The notes: generated by a model from the sequence alone, not told the origin. 64,000 nucleotides of DNA from Chthoniobacter sp. (GCA_021414005.1 JAIOPH010000001.1:62001-126000), one strand, 5' to 3'. Shown: positions 9,083 through 19,000, numbered from the stretch's first letter. Translations and numbers: made by a program.

Positions 9083-9463
9083 ATGCGCCGCCCGCTCCCC
9101 GCGTCCGCCTTCCAGCTCATCGCCAGCATCGTGCTCTTTGCGGCCTCGCAGCTCCTGCTGAAACGCGGTGCCGGTGACGCGACGGACGACGTTTTCAACC
9201 TCACCGCGCTCGGCTCTCCGTGGGTCTGGGCCGGCATCACCGCCGAAATCGCCAGCCTCGTCTCCTGGCTCGCCGCGCTGCGCACCGTCCCGCTCGGCGT
9301 CGCCTACAATCTCAGCGGAGCGACCCATGTGCTCATCCCGCTAGGCTGTTGGGCGTGGCTGGGTGAAAGCATCTCGCCGCTGCGCTGGTTTGGCATCGCC
9401 CTCGTGGTCGCGGGCGTCGTCCTCAGCGCGCAGTCCGCCGCCGCCGTGGAGGAAAAACTGTGA
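9083..9463 (+). CDS. Small EamA/DMT-family membrane protein, ArnE/ArnF-like, first of a pair
   Basis: About 126 residues from the ATG at 9083 (an in-frame ATG at 9053 would overlap the previous gene). It has four predicted transmembrane helices, with the EamA signature GVAYNLSGATHVLIPLGCWAWLGE and ALVVAGVVL near the end. Single four-helix EamA proteins act as dimers; the next gene, overlapping by 4 bp, supplies a second subunit. ArnE/ArnF flip aminoarabinose-phospholipid, and a sugar aminotransferase lies just upstream, so a similar glycolipid flippase is a reasonable inference. Confidence 0.75.
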   Translation: MRRPLPASAFQLIASIVLFAASQLLLKRGAGDATDDVFNLTALGSPWVWAGITAEIASLVSWLAALRTVPLGVAYNLSGATHVLIPLGCWAWLGESISPLRWFGIALVVAGVVLSAQSAAAVEEKL

Positions 9464-9798
9464 CCGCCGCCGCTCTCGCCATCGTGTCCGTCTGCGAAAT
9501 CTGCAATCTCGCCGGACAGCTCTTTTTCAAGCACGCCATGGGCGACCTCTGGCACCGCGCCCGCGCGCGCGCCTGGCTAGCGCTCGGGGCCGGCGTCGGT
9601 GTCATGGCCGCCAGCTTTTTCCTCTGGATGGGCCTCCTCCCGCAAGGCGCGCTCAGCCAGCTCTACCCCTTCGAAGCCCTCACCCGCATCCTCCTCCTCG
9701 GAGCCGCCGGTCTCTTCTTCCGCGAGAAAATCACCCCCCAACTTTGGGCGGGCGTCGCCCTCATCAGCGCGGGCATCGTCATCGTCGCCGTGAGTTGA
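9460..9798 (+). CDS. Small EamA/DMT-family membrane protein, second of a pair
   Basis: 112 residues from a GTG start whose GTGA overlaps the stop of the preceding gene, implying coupled translation. Four hydrophobic segments are visible. The second half resembles its partner (ALSQLYPFEALTRILLLGAAG, LFFREKI, GVALISAGIVIVAV). Likely forms a heterodimer with the 9083 product. Confidence 0.75.
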   Translation: MTAAALAIVSVCEICNLAGQLFFKHAMGDLWHRARARAWLALGAGVGVMAASFFLWMGLLPQGALSQLYPFEALTRILLLGAAGLFFREKITPQLWAGVALISAGIVIVAVS

Positions 9799-9909
9799 GC
9801 GGGGATTCGGGCGAACCAGTCCGGCGTTTTCTTCCAAAGTGGATGCGCGGTTGCGGATCATACGTTGGCGTAGCACTCTCGGTCCGCCGTGAAATCTCGC
9901 GTTTACCAC

Positions 9910-12402
9910 ATGACATCCTCGCGCCTTTTCCTGCACGCACTCACAGCCGTGCTGGCGGCGGGCAGCGCGTGGGCCGAGGGACCGGCGACGCCGGAGGGGC
10001 TCGAGTTTTTTGAAAGGAAAATCCGTCCAGTTCTGGCGGAGCAGTGCGCGAAGTGTCACAGCGCGGAGAGCGAGAAGATCAAGGGCGGGCTGCTGCTGGA
10101 TTCACGGCGCGACATCTTGAAAGGCGGGACCACGGGGCCGGCGGCCACGCCGGGCGACCCGGAGAAGAGCGCGATGATCGAGGCGATTCGCTACACAGAT
10201 GAGGATTTTCAGATGCCGCCCAAGCATCGGCTGACGCCGGAACAGGTGCGGGATTTCGAGGAGTGGGTGCGGATGGGTCTGCCCGATCCGCGCGAGGCGA
10301 AGGCGGCGGCTCCGGCGAAGCCGGCGATCAATATAGATGAGGCGCGGAAGTTTTGGTCCTTCCAGCCGGTGCGCGACGCGGCGGTGCCGGCGGTCCAGAA
10401 TGCCGCGTGGACGCGCGGAGAAATCGACCGCTTTCTGCTCGCGAAAATGGAGGAGCGCGGCGTGGCTCCGGCGGGCGATGCGGACCGGCGGGCGCTGTTG
10501 CGGCGGGCGACTTATGACCTGACCGGAATGCCTCCGACGCCGGACGAGATGCGGGCGTTTCTCGCGGATTCGTCGGCAGAGGCTTTCGCGAAAGTGGTGG
10601 ATCGGCTACTCGCGTCGCCGCGCTACGGCGAGCAGTGGGGCCGGCACTGGCTGGATGTGGTGCGCTACGCGGATACGAGCGGCTGCAACTCGGACTTCCC
10701 CGTGCCTTCGGCCTATCGGTATCGCAACTACGTCATCACCGCGTTCAACGCGGACAAGCCGTATGACGAGTTTCTGCGCGAGCAGATCGCCGGCGACCTG
10801 CTGCCGTCATCGGGCGATGAGGATCATTTTCAGAAAGTGGTGGCGACCGGCTACCTCGCGGGAGCGCGGCGTTTCGGTTCGGGCAACCACGACTTCAACC
10901 TCACGCTCGAAGACCTGCTCGACAACATGGGCAAGACCGTGCTGGGCCTCTCGCTCGGCTGCGCGCGCTGCCACGATCACAAGTTCGACCCGGTGCCAGC
11001 GCGCGACTACTACGCGCTTTACGGCATCTTCGAGAGTTCGCGCTTCGCCTTTCCCGGCACTGAAAGCCTGAAGCACACGCAGGATTTCACCCCACTCATC
11101 GCCGACCGCACGGAAGCGGCCAGACGCCTCGCGGAAGGCCGGGAACTGGCCGGACTCGATGCGCGGGTGAAGAAGCTGAACGAGGAGAAAAAGACCGTGG
11201 AGCGGACGGCGAAGCTGGCGGTGAAAAAGCGGGTCGCGCTGCCGTCTCTGCTCGCAGGAGAGAACACGCCGGATTCCACGCAGCCCATTGTCGAAAAGCC
11301 GCCGCGCACCGCGCAGGATGTGCAGCGCGACCTCGATGCGACGAAGACCCGGCAGGAGGAGTTGGTGAAAAGTGCGGATGCTTATCCGAAAGCATATGCG
11401 GTGATGGACCGGGATACTCCGGGCAATGCGCGGCTGCACAAAAAAGGCGACGTGCGCTCACCGGGCGAGGAGGTGCCGCGCGGTTTTCTCACCGTACTCG
11501 GCGGACAGACGCTGCCGCCGGAGTCGCGCGGGAGTGGGCGGCGGGAACTCGCCGATTGGCTGACTGATCGCGCCAATCCGCTGACCGCCCGGGTCATGGT
11601 GAACCGCATCTGGCAATACCATTTCGGGCGCGGGTTGGTGAAGACGCCGAACGATTTCGGCACACGCGGCGAGCGCCCCACGCATCCCGAGTTGCTCGAT
11701 TGGCTGGCGCAGCGCTTTGTGGAAAGCGGGTGGTCGGTGAAGGCGATGCACCGCACGATGATGCTCTCGCGCGCCTACCAAATGGCATCCGACGCGACGC
11801 CCGCCGCTGCGGAGAAGGACGCGAACAACGACCTGCTTTCGCATTTCAACCGCCGCCGTCTCAGCGCTGAGGAACTGCGCGACTCCATCCTCGTCATCGC
11901 CGGCACGCTCGATCCGTCGCCCGGCGGACCGCATCCCTTTACCCGTGAGAGCACGTGGGAATACACGCAGCACAAGCAGTTCTTCGGCGACTTCCCGACG
12001 AACAAACGCAGCGTCTATCTCATGCAGCAGCGCCTCCGGAGGCAGGCGTTCCTCGCGACCTTCGACGGCGCGGATACCAACGCGACGACGGCCATCCGGC
12101 CCGTGAGCAACACGCCGCTCCAGGCGCTGTGGATGATGAATGCGAAGTTCGCCCACGAGCAGGCCGCGGCGCTCGCCGAACGGGTGACGCGCGACTTTCC
12201 CGATGAAACCGAGCGCCTTTCTCGACTCAGTGAACTAACCCTCGGGCGGCCCGCCGAGCCCGATGAAATCAAGGCCGCGCAGGAATACCTCGCGCAAGCC
12301 GGCAACGCCCTGACCATCCCCGCCGAGCAACGCCCTCAAGCCGCCCTCGCCAGCTACTGCCGCGTGCTGCTGGGGGCCAATGAATTCGTTTTCCTCGAAT
12401 GA
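9910..12402 (+). CDS. Secreted PSCyt1-DUF1549-DUF1553 protein (planctomycete-type cytochrome-like)
   Basis: 830 residues from the ATG at 9910, which opens directly on a signal peptide (SSRLFLHALTAVLAAGSAWA). A GTG at 9889 would add seven residues. A PSCyt1 domain comes first, with a CxxCH haem-type motif CAKCHS at residues 46-50 and the distal PPKHRLTPEQ. DUF1549 follows, about 150-370, with a second CARCHDHKFDP near 350; DUF1553 spans about 530-800 (LADWLTDRANPLTARVMVNR and RRLSAEELRDSI). It is followed by a DUF1501 gene, the usual partner. Molecular function of the family is not established. Confidence 0.9.
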   Translation: MTSSRLFLHALTAVLAAGSAWAEGPATPEGLEFFERKIRPVLAEQCAKCHSAESEKIKGGLLLDSRRDILKGGTTGPAATPGDPEKSAMIEAIRYTDEDFQMPPKHRLTPEQVRDFEEWVRMGLPDPREAKAAAPAKPAINIDEARKFWSFQPVRDAAVPAVQNAAWTRGEIDRFLLAKMEERGVAPAGDADRRALLRRATYDLTGMPPTPDEMRAFLADSSAEAFAKVVDRLLASPRYGEQWGRHWLDVVRYADTSGCNSDFPVPSAYRYRNYVITAFNADKPYDEFLREQIAGDLLPSSGDEDHFQKVVATGYLAGARRFGSGNHDFNLTLEDLLDNMGKTVLGLSLGCARCHDHKFDPVPARDYYALYGIFESSRFAFPGTESLKHTQDFTPLIADRTEAARRLAEGRELAGLDARVKKLNEEKKTVERTAKLAVKKRVALPSLLAGENTPDSTQPIVEKPPRTAQDVQRDLDATKTRQEELVKSADAYPKAYAVMDRDTPGNARLHKKGDVRSPGEEVPRGFLTVLGGQTLPPESRGSGRRELADWLTDRANPLTARVMVNRIWQYHFGRGLVKTPNDFGTRGERPTHPELLDWLAQRFVESGWSVKAMHRTMMLSRAYQMASDATPAAAEKDANNDLLSHFNRRRLSAEELRDSILVIAGTLDPSPGGPHPFTRESTWEYTQHKQFFGDFPTNKRSVYLMQQRLRRQAFLATFDGADTNATTAIRPVSNTPLQALWMMNAKFAHEQAAALAERVTRDFPDETERLSRLSELTLGRPAEPDEIKAAQEYLAQAGNALTIPAEQRPQAALASYCRVLLGANEFVFLE

Positions 12403-12487
12403 GGCCGAAGCGCGTCATGCAACTTTTCGTCCGAGTCCCCCTCCGGCTTTTCATCCCGCTCTTACTCCGGCGGGCCGAAGGCCCAGA

Positions 12488-12625
12488 AACAAGCCAGCCC
12501 AGGGCAAAGCCCTGGGTGCCAGTTATCAACGGGCACAGTCCTGAAAGGGCGACGCATCTTCCGCCCTTTCAGGGCTTGCGCTTTCTGGCTTCGAAACCCA
12601 GGGCTTTGCCCTGGGCTGGCTTGTT
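12488..12625. repeat. REP-like element: perfect 30-bp inverted repeat around an internal hairpin
   Basis: The arms 12488-12517 and 12596-12625 are exact reverse complements over 30 bases. Each arm is itself a palindrome around ccagggc-aaa-gccctgg. Between them, 12540-12551 and 12562-12573 form a second 12-bp stem (cctgaaagggcg / cgccctttcagg). The whole sits in the 282-bp gap between the DUF1553 and DUF1501 genes; the rest of that gap shows nothing else. Confidence 0.9.
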
Positions 12626-12684
12626 TGCGCACCTTTGGTGCTCCGGGCTGTCGCCGGGTCTATTGCATGTTAGGCCCTAAAACC

Positions 12685-14044
12685 ATGACCCACACCCACT
12701 GCACCCGCCGCCAGATAGTCCGCTCGCTCGTCGCGGGTTCGATGCTGTTTCCCGGCATCCTGAACCATCTGCTCGCCGAGGACGGCACCGAGTCGCTGGC
12801 GCCGCGCGTCCCGCATTTCCCCGGCAAAGCGAAGCGCGTGATCTTCCTCTTCATGACCGGCGGCGTGTCGCACATGGACTCGTTCGACCCAAAGCCGCGG
12901 CTCAAGTCCGACGGCGGCAAGCGCACTTCGGACAAAAGCACCGACGTTTTCCTCCCGCCGCTCTGGGACTTCAAACCCGGCGGGACCTGCGGCACCGAGG
13001 TCAGCGATCTCTTCCCGCACATCCGCGAGTGCATGGACGACATCTGCCTCGTGCGCTCCATGCGCGGCGACCACAACGACCACTTCCAAGCCACGCTCGG
13101 CATCCACACCGGCTCGGTGAGTTTCGCGCGACCCAGCCTCGGCTCGTGGGTCAGCTACGGGCTGGGGACGGAAAACCGCAATCTCCCATCGTTCGTCGTG
13201 CTCGCGCCGCAGCTCCCGTATGCCGGCACGCAGGTTTTCAGCTCCGACTTTCTCCCCGGCGTCCATGCCGGCACGCGCGTCCTCGCGGGTGCGGAGCCGA
13301 TCCCGAATCTCGTCCGCCGCTCCGCCTCCGCCGAAGTCCAGGCGCTCGAACTCAGCCTGCTCGACCGCTTTAACCGCAAGCACCAGCAGCAGCATCCCGC
13401 CGACCCCGCGCTGGTCGCCCGGCTGAAATCCTTCGAGACCGCCGCCGGCATGCAGATGACCATGCCCGAGGTGCTCGACCTCAGCGGCGAGACCAACGCC
13501 ACGCTCGACCTCTACGGCCTGGAGCACGGCTCCAGCAAAGGCTTCGCGTGGCAGTGCCTCGTCGCCCGCCGCCTCGCCGAGCGCGGCGTGCGCTTCATCG
13601 AGCTGATCGACATCGGCTCGCACGACAACTGGGACGCCCACGGCGACATGGCCACCCACGGCCCGCTCGCGCAACGTGGACCGCCCCATCGCCGGCCTGC
13701 TCCGCGATCTGAAATCCCGCGGCATGCTCGACGACACCCTCGTCGTCTGGACCACCGAGTTTGGCCGCACGCCCAATGCCGACGGCACCAAAGGCCGCAG
13801 CCACCAATGCAACGCCTACTCCTCCTGGCTCGCCGGTGCCGGCGTGAAAGGCGGCATCGCCTACGGCAAGACCGACGACTACGGCGAAAAGGTCATCGAG
13901 AACGGCGTCCACGTACACGACTTCCACGCCACCATCCTGCACCTCCTCGGCTTCGACCACGAGCGCCTCACCTTCCGCCACGGCGGCCGCGACTACCGCC
14001 TCACGGATGTCGCGGGAAAGATCGTGCCCGCGCTGCTGGCGTGA
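12685..14044 (+). pseudogene. DUF1501 protein, Tat signal, interrupted by a frameshift near 13670
   Basis: The ATG at 12685 starts a twin-arginine-type signal (RRQIVRSLVAGSM); an earlier ATG at 12667 is possible. DUF1501 homology runs through VIFLFMTGGVSHMDSFDPKP, LVRSMRGDHNDHF and [20 protein letters not shown]. The frame is then lost. The remainder resumes one frame over with [43 protein letters not shown] and [16 protein letters not shown]. The break lies in a short CG tract (ctcgcgcaac), where restoring two bases would rejoin the frames. Either a real inactivation or a sequencing slip. Combined length would be about 453 residues, normal for the family. Confidence 0.85.
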
Positions 14045-14092
14045 GGGGCTTGGGAAACGTGGCCGCGGATGGGGTGGTGGTTGCTGCTTGGC

Positions 14093-14121
14093 GGGTGGGG
14101 TGGGCGGGGGTAAAGGGGGGG
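14093..14121 (+). promoter_or_regulatory. G-run block (possible G-quadruplex) immediately upstream of LRR gene 1
   Basis: Runs of G of length 3, 4, 3 and 5 separated by single bases, then TAAA and seven more G, ending one base before the GTG start codon at 14123. An identical block precedes the second LRR gene. The G7 run may also serve as the ribosome-binding site. Confidence 0.6.
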
Positions 14122-14122
14122 C

Positions 14123-15217
14123 GTGAAAGACGTTGCGCCCATGCCGCCGGAGGTTGCGCCCCGCGGGCGCTGGGTGGGGCGCGGGCTGCTGCTGCTCGCC
14201 CTCGCCGCCACCGCCTGGGTCGGCTGGCGCGAATTCGACCACCGCGCCGCCGTCCGCGAAGCGCGGGCTGCAAACTTCGGGTGGGAAGTCCGCGAGCCCA
14301 TCACTCTCGTCCGCGAGGACTGGCGCGCAGCCTTCCGCAAGGAGACTTGGACGAGCTACCGGCTGCTCAACACGGGCGGCTACATCGACCTCGCCCCCCA
14401 CCGTCCGCTGCTCCTACGCCTTCGGCCGACGCATTTGATCGCTCACTCCTCCCAGGACGCGAACCTCGATTCCCTCCAGGGCCTCACCAGCTTGCAATGG
14501 CTCGAAGCCCCCGGCTGCCGCGCCCTGCAAAACGTGAATGGCCTCCAAGGCCTCACCGGCCTGCACTACCTCCGCCTCGACGACTGCCCCGCCCTGCAAA
14601 ACGTGGACGGCCTCAAGGCCCTCTCCGGCTTGGAAAATCTCAGCATCGGCGACTGCCCCGCCCTGCATGACCTCGACGCCCTCAAGGGCCTCACCCACCT
14701 CCAATCGCTCGCCCTCAGCGACTGCCTCGCCCTGGAAAACGTGGACGCCCTCAAGGGTCTCACCGGCCTGCAAAAGCTCGGCCTCAGCGGCTGCACCAAC
14801 CTGCGAGACCTCGACGCTCTCCGGGGCCTCACCCGCCTGCAATCGCTCTTCATCCGGGACTGCCCCGCCCTGCAAAGCATGGACGGCCTCAACGGCCTCT
14901 CCGGCCTGCAGACGCTCAACCTCAGCTACTGCACCACCCTGCAAAACGCGGACGCCCTCAAGGGCCTCTCCAGCCTGCAATCGCTCGACCTCCGCGGCAG
15001 CACCCTGCGAAACGTGGACGGCCTTCAGGGCCTCCGCAGCCTGCGAGAGATCAACCTCAGCAACTGCACCGGCCTGCAAAACGTGGACGCCCTCAAGAGC
15101 CTCTCCGGCCTGCAAAGGCTCGACCTCCGCGGCTGCCCCAAGCTCCCGGCCGCGGCGGTGGCGGAGCTGCGGGCCGCTTTGCCGAACACCGCAATCTATT
15201 CCGACCACGACCCGTAG
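14123..15217 (+). CDS. Membrane-anchored leucine-rich-repeat protein, paralogue 1
   Basis: 364 residues from a GTG start, chosen because the sequence upstream and the first 30 residues align with the paralogue at 20302. A cytoplasmic stub with VAPMPPEVAPR precedes one transmembrane helix (GRGLLLLALAATAWVGW, about 20-37). A linker leads to about ten 23-24-residue leucine-rich repeats from about 110, of the form LQNVDGLKGLSGLQxLxLxxC, and a cap LPAAAVAELRAALPNTAI. The repeats should sit outside the cytoplasm. Family role unknown; LRRs usually bind protein. Near-identical repeat units imply recent internal expansion. Confidence 0.82.
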   Translation: MKDVAPMPPEVAPRGRWVGRGLLLLALAATAWVGWREFDHRAAVREARAANFGWEVREPITLVREDWRAAFRKETWTSYRLLNTGGYIDLAPHRPLLLRLRPTHLIAHSSQDANLDSLQGLTSLQWLEAPGCRALQNVNGLQGLTGLHYLRLDDCPALQNVDGLKALSGLENLSIGDCPALHDLDALKGLTHLQSLALSDCLALENVDALKGLTGLQKLGLSGCTNLRDLDALRGLTRLQSLFIRDCPALQSMDGLNGLSGLQTLNLSYCTTLQNADALKGLSSLQSLDLRGSTLRNVDGLQGLRSLREINLSNCTGLQNVDALKSLSGLQRLDLRGCPKLPAAAVAELRAALPNTAIYSDHDP

Positions 15218-15430
15218 CACCGCACCGGGCTTCGGCGGGGGGGAGGCGGGTGCTTCCGCTCCCGCTGCATCTTCCTCCTTTCCGGGGGATGCAATGGGGT
15301 GCCGTGCGGGCGGGACGGCGCGTCCCGGAGGGACGATGGAAATTAGAAAGTGATGTAGTTTTATACCAATTCGTAACCGCCTCTTTTGAAGTGGTTTGCC
15401 GGACTGCCTCTGAAACCCATTGGGACCGAC
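15218..15430. other. Intergenic stretch with 3' flank shared with the second LRR gene and a short hairpin
   Basis: The segment around 15262-15292 (ccgctgcatcttcctccttt then ccgggggatg) matches the 3' flank of the second LRR gene at 21255-21285. A perfect hairpin cgtccc-gga-gggacg lies at 15321-15335. No gene seen. Confidence 0.55.
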
Positions 15431-15690
15431 ATGAATCCCGACGAACCGAAGAAGGCCAAAGGAATGAAGCCGGAGGAACTCGCCCGCATGGAACACGAGA
15501 TGGCCGCTGTCTCCCGAGACTTCAAAGCCGTGGAGGCCACCTACGGTGAAACGGTTCTCAATCCTTCGGTCGCGCGAACGAGGTCGCGAGCCTGCTCGCC
15601 ACTGCGAAGGTCTCCCGCTTTCTCTCCACCCGACACAGCGATTATTTCGCGCAATTCCAAAAACTCGTGGCGTCGGAAAAGCTTTTGATG
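15431..15690 (+). pseudogene. Decayed C-terminal fragment of a RepB/ParB-type plasmid partition protein
   Basis: From 15431 the frame reads MKPEELARMEHEM, then SRDFKAVEATYGETVLN. After about 15578 the homology continues one frame over as NEVASLLATAKVSRFLSTRH, then YFAQFQKLV. This two-part pattern resembles the RepB C-terminal domain found in plasmid partition proteins and in some integrated elements, in which a conserved YGExVLxL is followed by VARxYLxxLLxNxRVxRFL. One missing base near 15577 explains the break. No N-terminal ParB nuclease domain is present. The call is by motif memory and needs a profile search. Confidence 0.55.
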
Positions 15691-15838
15691 CGGGTCGATG
15701 CTACAGCTTCAATTCACCCGGTACTTCAAACGCGAATCCCTGCTGGCGGCTTTCGCGCTCGCGGCGAAGCCGCTCCCACTCGGCGCTTGCGCCCTCCGCA
15801 TACCACCGCCGCAAAGCTGCGACGGTCACGGTCCCCGC

Positions 15839-16029
15839 GGGTTCGACCTGTTGAAATACCTCGAAGCCAACCGCACCGCGCTGGAGGCCGCGCCCTTCGG
15901 CCTTTACAGCGTCGTCCCGCCAGATTCCGAGTTCCGCATCATCGGACCCGGCGTCGTTTTCTGTTTCAAACAGGCCGGCAAGACGCAGGGGTGCGAAACC
16001 GTGAACCCGCTCCAGCCTTACTTCCTCGT
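15839..16029 (+). pseudogene. Truncated C-terminal fragment of a helicase-like protein
   Basis: One frame reads FDLLKYLEANRTALEAAPFG, then VPPDSEFRIIGPGVVFCFKQ and NPLQPYFLVY. It stops making sense exactly where the oppositely oriented kinase gene ends (16030). The pattern PGVxFxxxQ followed by NPLxPYFLVY is like the extreme C-terminus of large SNF2/DEAD-type helicases on mobile elements. Between the partition fragment and this one (15700-15838) the opposite strand encodes a Trp/Arg-rich peptide with a stop at 15701, which may be a third scrap. Confidence 0.45.
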
Positions 16030-19000
16030 CTACAGCCGCTTCACCTTCACCTCGGATACAACCCAGTTGCCGGAGGCCGTGCCGATCGCGAGTTGGCCCG
16101 GCGGGCTGGCCCACTTCTTGTTCTGGCTCAGGGCGGTGATGGCACCGGTCCACGCATATACCGACCGGCCATCGAGCGTGCTGGTGATGGTGGCGTTGGC
16201 TCCGTCGAGGCGGACGGTCACTTCGAGGTCGTGCTGGTCGGAGTCCTTCACTTGCCCGCCGCGAACAGCGTCTGGCACATCTTTGATATCCCGGCCATTC
16301 AGCATGACGCCGGTGTAGCCATCGTTCTCCATGAATCCATCGACCGCGAATCCCACCATCCGGTCGGCCACGGGCAGCGCGATGTGGAAGGGCCTTTGCT
16401 TGCTCAGTTCACGCAGTTTAACGCGCACGGAGAAGCTCGTGCCGGTGAGATTGCCAGGCAGCGGCAGCACCGTGAAGGAATTACCCGGGGTGATGAGTGC
16501 GCTGTTTTCCATGCGCCAGCCGGGGCTCGTCTGCTCGACGGCGGCCGGGGTCAGTTCGGCGAGGAGGTCCTCCCAGCCATCGACGACCGGAACCTTGTGC
16601 GCGGTGGCGACCGGCGGCGTCTTTGCTGGCGGTGACGGCGGTGACGGCGGTAGCGGCGGTAGCGGCGGTGGTGCGTCGCCCGCGAGCTGCCAGATGCGGA
16701 CGAGATCATCGGAAAAGGTCTTGGCACCGAGCATTCGGCCGGTGGGGCTGAAGGTGAGGGTCTCCGGCGGATTGAGCAGCTCGTGATACTCGGCGAGCAG
16801 ACGCCCGGTTTCGATGTTCCAAACTTTGACGCTGTGATCTTCCGAGCCGGTGGCGATGATCGGCTTGGTTGGGTGCCAGGCCATGGCGGTGATCGGGGCG
16901 TCGTGCGCGCGAAATTCCCTTTGCACCGCGAGCCTCGTCGCGTCACGGATGCGGACAAGTTTGTCGGTGCCGGCCTCGGCAAAGCGGCTGCCATCGGGAG
17001 CGACGGCGAGCGCGTCCATGGCGGTGGGATGCGTGGTGGTTTGGAGCACCCTGCCGGTGTCCGCGTCCCACACGACGATATTTTCCTGCGAGCCGGGATT
17101 GCCGCGGGCGGCGTGGAGAGTGAGGAGTCCGAGCAGCCGCTGCTCCCCCAGCCAGCCGAGATCGCTGATGCGTTTCAGGTCCGCACGATCGAGTTTCACC
17201 GTCTCTTTTCCCGCGGCGTCATACACCTCCAGATCCAGGTTTTTGACCCTTTCCATGAATGCCACCCGGTTGCCTTTGGGGCTGGGCCGGAGGCGATAGG
17301 GCCAAAAATTGGTCTTAATCGTGATGACTTTTTCCACCTCCGTTCCGGACTTGCGCAGCAGGGTGGCGTCATTGCTGAAGCCGGGGCGGGTCAGTACGGC
17401 GAGGCTTCCGTCCGCACTAGTTTCGGCGACATGGAAGCCATTGATCTCGGGTTGCCAGAGCGGCTCCCTGCGATCGAGTTGAAGCCGGAACAGGCCCCAT
17501 TGCGCAGGTTCGCCCACAAATCCGAACACCCAATCCTCCGGTCCCCAGAAGGCAATATTTCCCACTGGCCTCGACTTCCAGCGCCACGAAGCCGTCGGAC
17601 CGGTAGTGTCCCAGACGCGCGAATCCGCTCCAACGACCAGCAATTCGTGAGACTCGGGATGCAGGTCCAGCCCCGTGATTTGGCCCTGGCCGCCGAGTAA
17701 CGAGCGCAGCAATTCCCCGGTCTGCGCGTTCCAGACCTCAATCGACTGGATACCTTCGTCGCGCAACGCGGCTGTGAAGAGCATGGAGCCGTCGTGGCTG
17801 AAGCCCATGTTATGGCGAAGCTTCTTGTCCGGCAGAGCGAAGAGCACCCGCCCGTCCTCCAGGCTGACGCACTCGGTAATTTGCGTCTCGTTCCAAGTGA
17901 TCACCGCCTTGCCATCGGGTCGCACGGCCATGAACCAATCGTAGCCGCTCATGCGTCCGCCCAGCTCGCGAATCAGACTACCGTCGTTCGCTTTGACCAA
18001 CTGCAGCCGACCCTTGGACGTGTACTTGACCACCTCGTTGCCACTGGGAGTGAAGGTGCCTCTGACACCGATATTGCCGGTGACCTTTTCTTCCCACCAC
18101 AATTGGTCCGTGAGCGGATTCCAAACTTGCAGGCTGCCGCTGCCCTGCCGGAGCAGAGCATCGTTGCGGCCAAACTCCAGGCGATCCGTGGGTGGCGTGT
18201 CCCACTCCTTTTCCTTGGTGCCATCCTTGGCCCGGTGAATCACCAGGCCACCCCTGCCACCGGCGCGACCCAAAGCGATGTGCTGACCATCCGGGCTGAA
18301 CGCGATGCGATAACGGTTGCCTCCGTTCGCGGCGGAGAACCCCGCCTGGAATTCGAGCCGTCGCTCTCCCTTGCGCACCTTCATGATCGTGACTTTCCCG
18401 TTTCGATCCGCCACGGCAAACTCGCCGGGCCTGGTGGGGTCGGCCGCCACGCTTTCGATCGCCTCGGTGCCGGTCTTGAGGCGGGCGATGGAACTGTCCG
18501 ACTGGGCCAGCAGATAGTGCCAAATGGGGTTGCGCAAATCCTCGGGCACATCGTTGAGCGCCGCCTGCATGGCGAGGCCGTTGGCTTCGCGCAGGGAGGC
18601 CTCCGCGAGGCTGAGGCTCGCCTTGGCGGCCGAGCGCCGGGCGGCTTCCTTTTCCACAAGCGCCGTCTGTTCACCCGCGAACGCGCGCCGCTCCTTTGCG
18701 CGCAGATTGATGACGAACCAAACGCCGAGCGCGGTGATGAGCAACCACGAGGCGGTGGCGGTGGCGAAAATGCCTTTGTGGCGCCGGATGAGCAGCACGA
18801 TTTGCTTCGCCAGCCCCGCCTGCTCCGCGCTGGTGGCGAAGCCGCCCTGGTAGGCCGCGAGGTCACGCTGCAGGTCTTCGACACTTGCGTAGCGCGCCGC
18901 CGCGTCTGCCGCCAGCGCCTTCCGGCAGACGGCGAGAAGCGAGCCGGACACGGGGCGGTCCTTGGGCAACGTGCCCGCCCACTCAACGGTGCCCAGCGCG

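Noticed and set aside
13676..14670. Continuation of the first DUF1501 frame beyond the frameshift
   Set aside because: Arg/Pro-rich out-of-frame product; the true homology continues in the other frame and ends at 14044.
15321..15335. Hairpin cgtccc-gga-gggacg as a terminator for LRR gene 1
   Set aside because: Short stem, no T run, and it resembles dispersed intergenic repeat hairpins.
15701..16153. 150-codon minus-strand frame across the helicase scrap
   Set aside because: Only its last 50 codons look protein-like and the rest is antisense to the helicase fragment and the kinase 3' end; noted as a possible third scrap, not a gene.
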